NCBI RefSeq assembly: GCF_020037015.1
Contig: NZ_JAIQDE010000022.1
Location: 1 to 64,000, forward strand
Source: Corallococcus sp. AS-1-6
Lineage (GTDB): Bacteria > Myxococcota > Myxococcia > Myxococcales > Myxococcaceae
Direction of reading: 5' to 3'
Length of the DNA: 64,000 nt
In this document: piece after piece, positions 15,504 through 22,909 of the stretch
Numbering within the stretch: position 1 is the stretch's first letter
How the letters are laid out: the number at the start of each line of letters is the position of its first letter
The notes under the pieces: generated by a model
The model's input: the letters and a program-made list of their open reading frames with translations, nothing else
Told to the model about the DNA's origin: nothing
Databases searched by the model: none
Program-made: the position numbers and the translations under genes

Positions 15504-17813
15504 GTGATACCTGTCACTCGCCATCGGGGATGGATCGCGGCGGCGCTCGGAGCCCTGGTGCTCCTGGGCCTGGGGCTCTTCGCGTTGAAGCCCCAGCGCG
15601 CTCCAGCGCCCACACCGCCCACCGCGCCCGCCGGGCCGCGCCCCATCCTCCAGGCGGTGGGGCCGAAGCTGACCAGCAACCAGACCTCGCAGCCGCTCTC
15701 CGTCTACGGAGAGAACCTGGTGCCGGGCCTGCGGCTGGTGCTCGGGGCGCCCCTGTCACGGGAGGTGCCGCTCACGGTGGTGGACGCGCGCCATGGCTAC
15801 GCGAGGCTCCCCCCCGACCTCAAGCTCCCCGAGGGCACCTTCCAGACGGACGTGCAGTTGTCGCTCGCCGCGACCGGCCCAAGGCCCACGGGCACCGCGC
15901 GGCTCACCCTGGTCAACGACGCGGCCTTCCCGGACTTGACGGCGACGGCGCTGTCCCCGGACGGGCGCACGCTCTTCGTCGCGTCGCCGCCCACGGACAC
16001 GGTGTTCGCGCTGGACGTGGCGTCCGGGCGCGTGGAGGCGATGGCGGTGGGAGACGGGCCGTCGGCGCTCGCGACCTGGAAGGACGCCAGCGGCCGTCCC
16101 TGGCTGGGCGTGGCCCATCGGTATGGCGCGGAGCTCTGGCTGTACGCGCTGGACGCGCCGGAGCGGAAGGCCCGCGTCGTCCCCGCGCCCCGGGGCGTGT
16201 GGGGCCTGGAGGTGGACGGAGCGAAGGGCGTGGCCTTCGTCGCCGAGCACCTGCGCGACACGGTGCACGCGCTCGCGCTGGAGGATGGCCGCGAGCAGTG
16301 GCGCGCGGCCGTGGATCCGAACCCGCGCGCGATGGCGCGGTGGAACGGGCTGCTCGCGGTGGGCAGCCTCCAGACGGGGCAGGTGGTGCTGCTGCGCCAG
16401 GATGACGGCCGGGAGCTGGCGCCGGTGGTTCCGAAGCCCGGCGTCCCCATCATCGGGGGCGCCACGGAGGACTTCTCCGCGCAGGTGATGGGCGGCAAGG
16501 CGCCGCGCGCCCTGGTCGCGAGCGACCGCCTGAAGCGCCTCTTCATGTCGAGCCTGGGGCCGAACGTGGGCCCCAACGCCCAGCGCATGGAGGTGAGCGC
16601 GAACAGCGGCGTCGCGGTGCTGGACCTGGACCGGCAGCAGGTGGTGCGGCACCGGGGCTTCGGCGCGGGCGTGACGGAGGGGCTGGCGCTGGATGACCGC
16701 GCCGGGCTGCTCTACGCGGCGGACGTGGGCCTGGGCCAGGTGCGGGTGCTGGACGCGAAGGCGCTGGTGAAGAGCGACGCGGCGGCGCGCGAGGCGGTGC
16801 TCCAGACGCTGCCGGTGCCCGCGCCGGAGGGCACGCCGTGGATCCGCCCGGCGGAGGACCTGGGGACGAAGGGCAGGGCGGGGCTGGAGCTGCACTCCGG
16901 GCCGCGCTCGCTGGCGCTGTCCCCGGACGGGCGCACGCTCTACGTGCTCAACCGCTTCACGGGCACGGTGGCGGTGGTGGACGTGAGCGAGGCGCGCGCG
17001 GGCAGGGCGCGCGTGGCGCGGCAGTGGCCGGTGGTGGACGTGCGCTCGCGAGAGCAGCGCCGGCTGGGCCAGGTGCTCTACTTCACCGACGTGGGGCGCA
17101 CGGGCATGAGCTGCGACGCGTGCCACATCGAAGGGCACACGGGCGGCGTCTTCTTTGAAAAGACGCGCCCCATGCGCATCTACCGGTCCACGACGGCCCT
17201 GGGTAGCCGGGACACGCCGCCCTACTTCACGCCCGCGAGCACGCGCAGCATCGCGGAGACGGCGGAGACGGTGGGGGGACGCAACCGCTACCACAACCCG
17301 GATCCGCTGCCGTCGGAGGTGGAGGCCCTGGCGCTCTACACCTCGCTCCTGCCCACACCGCCCAACCCCTACCGGGGAGAGGGCGGCGCGCCGCTGGAGA
17401 CCGTCACGTTGCCGGACGGAAGGACCGGCCACCCGGTGAAGGGGCTGGCGCTCTTCGAAGGGAAGGCCCGGTGTCTGGCCTGCCACCCCGCGCCCCTCTT
17501 CACGCTGGACCAGGACCCCGCGACGCGGGGCCAGTACCAGGACGTGGGCACGCCCATCGCGTTGCCGCTGCGCCTGGAGCAGCAGCAACTGGTGACAGGC
17601 GCGGCGCCGCCCTCGCTGGTGGGCACCTGGGACGTGTGGCCCCTGCTGACGAGTGCCACGGCGGGCTACGCGGTGCAGGAGGACCGGCTCGTGGTGGGCT
17701 CCCGCTTCCCGCTGCGCACGCTGCTGGAGACCCCAGGCCTGAACCACGGCGCCGCGCAGGAACTCAGCGCCGAAGAGCGGGACGACCTGCTCGCGTACCT
17801 GCTCACGCTGTGA
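15504..17813 (+). CDS. membrane-anchored beta-propeller / di-heme cytochrome c protein
   Basis: Protein of 769 residues if started at GTG 15504 (GGGAGG about eleven bases upstream); ATG 15468 is in frame and possible. One N-terminal hydrophobic segment (GWIAAALGALVLLGLGLFAL) anchors it with the rest outside. The middle holds YVTN/NHL-type propeller repeats (TALSPDGRTLFVASPPTDTV, SLALSPDGRTLYVLNRFTGT). The C-terminal third has two heme-binding CxxCH motifs, CDACH at about 537 and CLACH at about 657, as in di-heme cytochrome c peroxidase/MauG relatives. Expected to bind two c-type hemes in the periplasm. Substrate unknown. A same-design protein lies at 43123-45171. Confidence 0.8.
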   Translation: MIPVTRHRGWIAAALGALVLLGLGLFALKPQRAPAPTPPTAPAGPRPILQAVGPKLTSNQTSQPLSVYGENLVPGLRLVLGAPLSREVPLTVVDARHGYARLPPDLKLPEGTFQTDVQLSLAATGPRPTGTARLTLVNDAAFPDLTATALSPDGRTLFVASPPTDTVFALDVASGRVEAMAVGDGPSALATWKDASGRPWLGVAHRYGAELWLYALDAPERKARVVPAPRGVWGLEVDGAKGVAFVAEHLRDTVHALALEDGREQWRAAVDPNPRAMARWNGLLAVGSLQTGQVVLLRQDDGRELAPVVPKPGVPIIGGATEDFSAQVMGGKAPRALVASDRLKRLFMSSLGPNVGPNAQRMEVSANSGVAVLDLDRQQVVRHRGFGAGVTEGLALDDRAGLLYAADVGLGQVRVLDAKALVKSDAAAREAVLQTLPVPAPEGTPWIRPAEDLGTKGRAGLELHSGPRSLALSPDGRTLYVLNRFTGTVAVVDVSEARAGRARVARQWPVVDVRSREQRRLGQVLYFTDVGRTGMSCDACHIEGHTGGVFFEKTRPMRIYRSTTALGSRDTPPYFTPASTRSIAETAETVGGRNRYHNPDPLPSEVEALALYTSLLPTPPNPYRGEGGAPLETVTLPDGRTGHPVKGLALFEGKARCLACHPAPLFTLDQDPATRGQYQDVGTPIALPLRLEQQQLVTGAAPPSLVGTWDVWPLLTSATAGYAVQEDRLVVGSRFPLRTLLETPGLNHGAAQELSAEERDDLLAYLLTL

Positions 17814-17826
17814 GTACAGTCGGTGC

Positions 17827-18282
17827 ATGACGCGATGGCTGTCCCTGGCGGTCTTCATCAGCGCGGCAGCGCTGCATTGGGCGTGTGCCGCGGCTCAAGC
17901 TCCTGGCACGCCGATGCACTCGCCCTGTCGTGAGCTCCCGACCATCGAGGAGTGCCGAGCCGCCGCAAGGCGCATCACGGACGAATGCCTGCGGGAGTGC
18001 GTCAGCCTCCAGTGCGGTGGCGCGAAGATCAACTGTGGCGCGGATGTGAAGAAGGAGTGCGCGCTCCGGAAGGGCACCGGCGTCACCCCGCTGGGGTATG
18101 TGTGGAGGCCGCCGGATGCGGGCTGCCAGAACCCGGTCCACGAAGTGAACTGGTGCGAGGAGCCCTCCTCGCGCGAGTGCCGTGCCCAGGCGATGGTGCA
18201 TGAACTGGCCCATGCCTGCGGCTGGAAGCATCGGCAGGGCCTTGGGGTTCCTGGCGATGATGGAGATCTCCGGTGCGAATGA
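17827..18282 (+). CDS. small secreted Cys-rich protein with metzincin-type zinc motif
   Basis: Protein of 151 residues starting 13 bases after the preceding stop. A signal peptide (residues 1-24) is followed by a mature part with 12 cysteines, probably all paired. Residues 125-135 read HELAHACGWKH, an exact HExxHxxGxxH metzincin zinc-binding motif, placed only 16 residues from the C-terminus. There is no room for the usual Met-turn helix and C-terminal subdomain of a metzincin, so it may be a minimal protease, a zinc-binding toxin-like protein or a degenerate relative. No family recognised. Its stop overlaps the start of the next gene. Confidence 0.7.
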   Translation: MTRWLSLAVFISAAALHWACAAAQAPGTPMHSPCRELPTIEECRAAARRITDECLRECVSLQCGGAKINCGADVKKECALRKGTGVTPLGYVWRPPDAGCQNPVHEVNWCEEPSSRECRAQAMVHELAHACGWKHRQGLGVPGDDGDLRCE

Positions 18283-18845
18283 CCCGCTCGATGTTCCTGT
18301 CCCTCGGCCTCATGCTCCTGACCGCGTGTCAGGGGGGACTCTTTTCCAGTGCGCGGCCCGGTGCCGACACTCCACCCGCCACATGCCCCAAGCATGAAGC
18401 GGCGACCCCTCGGGTGGAGTTCCAGCACGCGGGCTTCGACGGACAGACCTTGTCGGGACGCCTGCTGCTGGGGACCTCGAGTGGAAGCCTGTGCCTGGAC
18501 CGGCGGCTCATCGAGAGCCACACGCTGACCGTGGAGCGGGTCCTGGACTGTGCCAGCGGGCAGCCCCTGCCGCTCCTCGACGTCGATGTCCGGACGCCAC
18601 CGCGCAGGGAAGAGGACCTCCTCCTCCTCAAGCCAGGCCAGTGGTACGGGCGGGATGTGTCCGTCCCGCTCTTCCCACAGTCCGCGACCGGGCAACCCGG
18701 ACCTGCCTGTGTCGACGTGGAGCTGTCCGTCCATGCGCTGGATGCCGCCAACCTCGCGAAGCCGAGGCTGCGCGTGACGCGCGCCCCGGCTCCCGAGTCA
18801 GAGGCTCCTCCCGCGGACGGCGCTCCCCGGGAGCCGTCACCCTAA
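18273..18845 (+). CDS. lipoprotein of unknown function
   Basis: Protein of 190 residues. GTG 18273 is chosen because GGAG lies seven bases upstream; ATG 18279, in an ATGA overlap with the previous stop, is the alternative. Lipobox LLTAC ends the signal. The remainder is a beta-rich domain with three cysteines that look paired (ATCPKHE, SLCLDRR, LDCASG), and an Ala/Pro/Glu tail. It is co-transcribed with the Cys-rich zinc-motif gene and could be its partner or immunity-like factor, which is pure inference. The stop codon overlaps the convergent stop on the other strand. Confidence 0.68.
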   Translation: MRMTRSMFLSLGLMLLTACQGGLFSSARPGADTPPATCPKHEAATPRVEFQHAGFDGQTLSGRLLLGTSSGSLCLDRRLIESHTLTVERVLDCASGQPLPLLDVDVRTPPRREEDLLLLKPGQWYGRDVSVPLFPQSATGQPGPACVDVELSVHALDAANLAKPRLRVTRAPAPESEAPPADGAPREPSP

Positions 18846-19804
18846 CGCGCGGGATTCGAGTGGAAGGGGAGCAGCACCTCGGCGCGGACCCGGGTGGCCA
18901 GCGCCTGGGAGAGCAGCGGCCAGCCGAACGCCGCGAACGTGAGCATGGCCATCATGCCGCTGAACATCCACAGCCCCATCATCACCGCGATGCCCAGGTG
19001 CATGCCCACCGTCATCGCCACCCAGAGCCCCCGCGTCCGCCGGGGCCAGACGAACAGGGCATAGCCCACCTCCACCACCAGCGTGCCCCACGAGGTGAGC
19101 TTCACCGCCCACGGCACCGACGCGAGCCACGCGAAGTCGAACTGGCCATACTGGGGCTGCATCAGCACCTTCCATATCGCCGTGCCTTCTCTCCAGAGCG
19201 GCCCCAGCAGCTTCTCGATGCCCGTGGCGAAGTAGATGATGCACAGGTGCACCTGCAACACGCGCAGCGCGAGCGTCGCCATGGCGGAAGGGGCGCCGGA
19301 GGCCCGCCCCACGCGCACGTCCCACGAGAAGGCTTCGCCCACCGGCATCACCGCGCAGTAGAACAGGCTGATGTGCGCGAAGGTCTCCACGCCGTAGACC
19401 AGGAATGGGCTGCTGTTGAGGATCACCGTATGGGACGTCCACGCCACCACCGCGGACAGCCGCGTGCGCAGGCCCAGCAGCAGCCCGACCAGCGAGACGC
19501 AGTAGATGAGCAGGACGCCTCGGACCACGGCCTCGGAGGAGAGCCCCAGCGGTGCCATCGCGGCCACCAGCGCGGCGAACCGGGGCACGAATTCGGTCGC
19601 CAGGGACTCGGAGATGCTCCAGGGGACCAGCCCCCGGTCATCCACCAGGAGTTGCAGGCTGTCCGACATGCTCCACGCCTGCACGAGCAGCAGCAGCGCG
19701 ACGCCGATGCGCAGGATGCCCAGCGGCCCGGGGGATGAGGGCTCGGCGATGAACGCGGCCAGGCGCTGGCCCGCGGTGGGACGCTGGCGCAGGGAGGCAC
19801 TCAT
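18842..19804 (-). CDS. HTTM-domain integral membrane protein
   Basis: Polytopic membrane protein of 320 residues with about eight hydrophobic helices. The pattern is that of HTTM proteins, relatives of vitamin K-dependent gamma-glutamyl carboxylase. Features are an opening L-G-I-L-R-I-G helix, S-x-x-S-D after helix 1, a luminal LNSSPFLVYGVETFAH segment, and QVHLCIIYFATGIEKLLGPLWREGTA. The enzymatic activity of bacterial HTTM proteins is mostly unknown. ATG 19804 overlaps the upstream stop (ATGA), so it is coupled to the gene at 19801-20346. Its stop overlaps the convergent stop at 18843-18845 tail to tail. Confidence 0.82.
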   Translation of the reverse strand: MSASLRQRPTAGQRLAAFIAEPSSPGPLGILRIGVALLLLVQAWSMSDSLQLLVDDRGLVPWSISESLATEFVPRFAALVAAMAPLGLSSEAVVRGVLLIYCVSLVGLLLGLRTRLSAVVAWTSHTVILNSSPFLVYGVETFAHISLFYCAVMPVGEAFSWDVRVGRASGAPSAMATLALRVLQVHLCIIYFATGIEKLLGPLWREGTAIWKVLMQPQYGQFDFAWLASVPWAVKLTSWGTLVVEVGYALFVWPRRTRGLWVAMTVGMHLGIAVMMGLWMFSGMMAMLTFAAFGWPLLSQALATRVRAEVLLPFHSNPAR

Positions 19805-20346
19805 GGCGCCACCGCCTGCGCGGCGAGGGAAGGGGCGGAGGCGAGCCGGTGCTCGAAGACCGCCTTGTAGGTCTCCGTCCACACGAGCGGCGCGCCGTCC
19901 CGGTGCGCCTCCATGGTGGGGACCTCGAGCAGCTCCATGCGCACGGTGACCGCGCGAGCCTCCGGGTGCTGTCCGAACATCGTCGCGGCCCAGGCGCGGG
20001 CCATCGCGTCCTGGCCATTGTTCAGGTCGAAGCGCAGCAGCATCGCGTAGACGCGCACGTTCAACGCGTCGTTGTCGAACTGGAAGTCGTCCTGCTCGTG
20101 CTCGCCGTCTGGATGCTCCACGTCGAACGACACACGCACCGCCGGGCTCACCCCCGGCGCGAAGAAGCTGAAGCGGCTGGCCGCGCCCGTCCAATGCGCG
20201 TATCCCCGGACCCAGGCATTCGTGCCGGTCGGGGCCTGGAAGAGCCGGATGTGCAGTGCACCGCAGGTCACCAGCATCAGATGCAGCACGGCAAGGCCGG
20301 TGACGAGCCCGTGCCAGGGTGTCAGGGAGGGTGAGGCAGGTCGCAT
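19801..20346 (-). CDS. HTTM-partner protein, DUF5819-like
   Basis: Protein of 181 residues starting at ATG 20346 with GGAG five bases upstream. One N-terminal hydrophobic helix (about 13-32; LVTGLAVLHLMLVTCGALHI) is followed by a soluble extracytoplasmic domain with ASRFSFFAPGVSP, reminiscent of the W-x-x-F-x-P segment of DUF5819 proteins. Such proteins commonly sit next to HTTM genes, as here, where stop and start overlap by four bases. It probably forms a two-protein membrane complex with the HTTM protein. Biochemical function unknown. Confidence 0.7.
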   Translation of the reverse strand: MRPASPSLTPWHGLVTGLAVLHLMLVTCGALHIRLFQAPTGTNAWVRGYAHWTGAASRFSFFAPGVSPAVRVSFDVEHPDGEHEQDDFQFDNDALNVRVYAMLLRFDLNNGQDAMARAWAATMFGQHPEARAVTVRMELLEVPTMEAHRDGAPLVWTETYKAVFEHRLASAPSLAAQAVAP

Positions 20347-20365
20347 GGGGGCTCCGGAAAAGAGG

Positions 20366-20394
20366 GACGCCGGAGGCGGGAGTCCTCCGGCGTC
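20366..20394 (-). terminator. rho-independent terminator after the Gly-Asn-Thr repeat gene
   Basis: A perfect 11-base stem (GACGCCGGAGG 20366-20376 with CCTCCGGCGTC 20384-20394) with a 7-base loop. Read on the minus strand it is followed by CCTCTTTTCC, a short T-run, so it should end transcription of the gene at 20459-20854 before the HTTM pair. Confidence 0.8.
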
Positions 20395-20458
20395 ACAGGG
20401 TGGCTTGGGCGCTGAGCGCTACGCGTTGGGGCGCGATGGGCCGGTCAGCGAGGACGCG

Positions 20459-20854
20459 TTACAGCAGCGTGCCGGTCGTGGAGCCCAGGAGGTCGCCGAG
20501 CACGGTGCCGAGGATGTCGCCGAGCACGGCGCCGGTCGTGGAGCCGGTCGTGGCGCCGGCGAGGTTGCCGGTGACGTTGCCCGTCGTGTTGCCCACCGTG
20601 TTGCCCGTCGTGTTGCCCGAGGTGTTGCCCGTCGTGTTGCCACCGGAGGTGCCCGAGGTGGAGCCCGAGGTGGAGCCCGAGGTGTTGCCGCAGTTCGGCC
20701 TGCTCCGCCCCGCGATGGACGTGCTCTTCGACACCAGGACCGCCTCCTCCAGCGGAACCGCCGGCCGCGGGTTGTTGGCCATCGCGCCCGTCGCACCCAG
20801 CGCCAGCACGAACATCGCCACGGTCCCGCCCAGCTTCACGTGCGTCTTCTTCAT
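20459..20854 (-). CDS. exported Gly-Asn-Thr/Ser repeat protein
   Basis: Protein of 131 residues with AAGGAG seven bases before ATG 20854. It has a clear signal peptide (KLGGTVAMFVLALGATGAMA, cleavage after about residue 26). After a short segment (RPAVPLEEAVLVSKS) and one cysteine, the rest is a low-complexity array of GNT, GST and GNTTGN units. It ends in a more hydrophobic GAVLGDILGTVLGDLLG stretch, which could be a membrane-interacting helix. No enzymatic fold is possible in the repeat; a secreted surface, matrix or coat peptide is likely. It has its own ribosome site and its own terminator, so it is a monocistronic unit. Confidence 0.75.
   Translation of the reverse strand: MKKTHVKLGGTVAMFVLALGATGAMANNPRPAVPLEEAVLVSKSTSIAGRSRPNCGNTSGSTSGSTSGTSGGNTTGNTSGNTTGNTVGNTTGNVTGNLAGATTGSTTGAVLGDILGTVLGDLLGSTTGTLL
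20561..20695 (-). repeat. short tandem repeat encoding Gly-Asn-Thr/Ser units
   Basis: Nine-base and fifteen-base units with the core GTGTTGCCCG (plus strand) and related GTGGAGCCCGAG are repeated across about 130 bases. They encode GNTTGN and GSTSG repeats. The array is in frame with the gene and may vary in copy number between strains. Confidence 0.85.
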
Positions 20855-21101
20855 GGTCTTGCTCCTTGGGGATTGAACTGCATGGGCAATGTCTTTCCCC
20901 TCCCCGAAATCGGAACCATCCCGGTAAGACCAGGATTCTGTTGGGAGCTGATTCCAGGCGGGATGTGGACATTCCAGCCGGATTGGCGGCGAGCATTTCT
21001 TGGCGGGGACGAAGGGATGGGCGCGGTGTCGGGGGCCTCACGCGGCGCCGCCCTCGGGTCGCTTGCGTTGGAAGGGGGGGCTGAGGTCTACAATCCAACG
21101 G

Positions 21102-22739
21102 ATGCGTTCCTCCCCCCGGGTCGCCTGGCTCCTGCTTCCCATGTTGTGGCTGTCGTGCACCGACGCAGGGCTCTATTCGATTGACGACCGCGCGGGCGGC
21201 ACGCGGGACCGCGCCAACTTCGAGGGAGACCTCTGCGTCCCCGAGGCCACCGGCGACGCGTTCCCCGTGAAGGTCATCTTCGCGCTGCAGGGCGGCACCG
21301 GCGTGGAGCCGGAGGTGGTGGGCTCCGCGGTGGACGGGCTCACCACGCTCACCTCGCGCTATACCGGCCCCCAGATGCGCTTCGGGCTCGTGGCCTTCCA
21401 CTCGGTGGCCACCGGCCTGCAGGGCAGCTTCACGGACGCCGCCAGCTTCCAGGCCGTGCTGCCCCGCTACGCCAGCTACCAGCAGGACGGCCCCATCAGC
21501 ATCCGCTCCGCGCTGCGGCTGTCCAAGAGCCTGATGTCCGGCGAGATGCAGGCCACCTGCAGGGGCGAGGTCGCGCGCTCGCGCTACGTGGTCGCGCCCG
21601 TCATCCGCAGCTCCGACGTGAGCTGTGACAACCCGGCCTTCAACATCGGCATCGACAGCCGCTGCACCGCGCTGTCCCAGGCCGCCGGCTGCAACGCGTC
21701 CCCGGAGGCCCAGGCCCAGTGCAACGCCTCCTGCAGCCAGTGCGAGCTGACCGCCGTGGTGGGCGAGCTCAAGGGCCTGGTGGAGCAACTGGGCGCGGGC
21801 GCCGTCAGCGTCCAGCCCATCTACGTCCGCGACGCCACGCCGGACCCCGTCACCCGGTTGCAGGTGGCCGCCATCGCCAACGCGGGCGGCAGCGCGCCCG
21901 TGGAGACGGACTTCGTGGGCCTGCCCAACGCGCTCCGGCTGCTGGACTACAGCGCGCTCGACAACGCGCTCAAGCTGAAGCGCTTCCTCGCCTTCAACCG
22001 CAACGTGCAGGTGAGAAACGGCCAGATGCTCACCGACAGCGACGGTGACGGCGTGGCGGACGACGACGAGCGCGCCCTGGGCCTGGACCCCGCCGTCCCC
22101 GACACCGACCAGGACGGTCTCATGGACGGCGTGGAGCTGCGCATGGGCCTGGACCCGCTCGCCGTGGACATCATCAACGGCTGCAGCGTGGTGCAGGACA
22201 CGGACGGCGACCGGCTCAACGACTGCGAGGAGCGCGTGCTCGGCAGCGACCCCTGCGTGGGCGACACCGACGGCGACGGCCTGCCGGACCTGGTGGAGGC
22301 CCTGTCCCAGACGAACCCGCTCATCGCCGAGGACCTGCTCGACACCGACCGCGACGGCATCTCCAACGTGGCGGAGGTGGAGGCCCACGGCGACCCGCTC
22401 AGCGCCGACCTCGACTTCCACCGCGAGCGCGGCTACGGCTACTCCATCGTCCCGCTGCCCCCCACCGCCACCAGCGACCGCGCCTGCTACCGCACCCGCG
22501 TGGAGAACGTCTCGCTGGTGCCCACCGTGGAGCGCCCCCACCCGCTGATTCCCGGCGAGGTCATCCCCGCCGGCACCAACGAGGTCTACCTCTACCTCCA
22601 GGTGGGCCGGGACAATGATCCGCGCGGCGCCGGCGTGGGTTCGCTCTTCATCCAGGAAATCCAATACGACCCCGACACGGGCCGCACCCCCGCCGGCATG
22701 GTCCCGCTCGTCTCCGACGACTTCATTGTGGGCACCTGA
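21102..22739 (+). CDS. lipoprotein with degenerate vWA domain and thrombospondin-3 repeats
   Basis: Lipoprotein of 545 residues; ATG 21102 is chosen for its signal and lipobox (LWLSC, Cys19). The N-terminal half aligns with the vWA domains of the two related genes at 24269 and 26251. Its metal site is lost, however: where those have D-x-S-x-S it reads QGGTG (residues 63-67). Around residues 310-450 lie thrombospondin type 3 calcium-binding repeats (DSDGDGVADDDE, DTDQDGLMDG, DTDGDGLPD). The last 90 residues form a domain shared with the two paralogues (SDRACYRTRVENVSLVP, TNEVYLYLQV). It is likely exposed on the outer membrane, with a structural or adhesive rather than metal-dependent role. Confidence 0.8.
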   Translation: MRSSPRVAWLLLPMLWLSCTDAGLYSIDDRAGGTRDRANFEGDLCVPEATGDAFPVKVIFALQGGTGVEPEVVGSAVDGLTTLTSRYTGPQMRFGLVAFHSVATGLQGSFTDAASFQAVLPRYASYQQDGPISIRSALRLSKSLMSGEMQATCRGEVARSRYVVAPVIRSSDVSCDNPAFNIGIDSRCTALSQAAGCNASPEAQAQCNASCSQCELTAVVGELKGLVEQLGAGAVSVQPIYVRDATPDPVTRLQVAAIANAGGSAPVETDFVGLPNALRLLDYSALDNALKLKRFLAFNRNVQVRNGQMLTDSDGDGVADDDERALGLDPAVPDTDQDGLMDGVELRMGLDPLAVDIINGCSVVQDTDGDRLNDCEERVLGSDPCVGDTDGDGLPDLVEALSQTNPLIAEDLLDTDRDGISNVAEVEAHGDPLSADLDFHRERGYGYSIVPLPPTATSDRACYRTRVENVSLVPTVERPHPLIPGEVIPAGTNEVYLYLQVGRDNDPRGAGVGSLFIQEIQYDPDTGRTPAGMVPLVSDDFIVGT

Positions 22740-22753
22740 GACGGCCCGCTGAC

Positions 22754-22790
22754 GTGGGGTGTTCCCCACAGTCTCAATGGGGTGTCCCCC
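22754..22790 (+). repeat. tandem small hairpins downstream of the degenerate-vWA gene
   Basis: Two successive similar inverted repeats: GTGGGG-TGTT-CCCCAC at 22754-22769 and TGGGG-TGTC-CCCC from 22778. They share the core GGGGTGTyCCCC. They may end transcription before the MYXO-CTERM gene or reduce read-through into it; no T-run follows. Confidence 0.45.
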
Positions 22791-22909
22791 CCACACCCAT
22801 CCTGTAGCAGTCGCTTCCGCACGCATAACCCCTTGAAGTTCCTGACCCTGAAACTCCTACAGACGCGGGATCGCCTCTTGCTAGGGCGGGGGTTGTGAAA
22901 GGAGTCACC

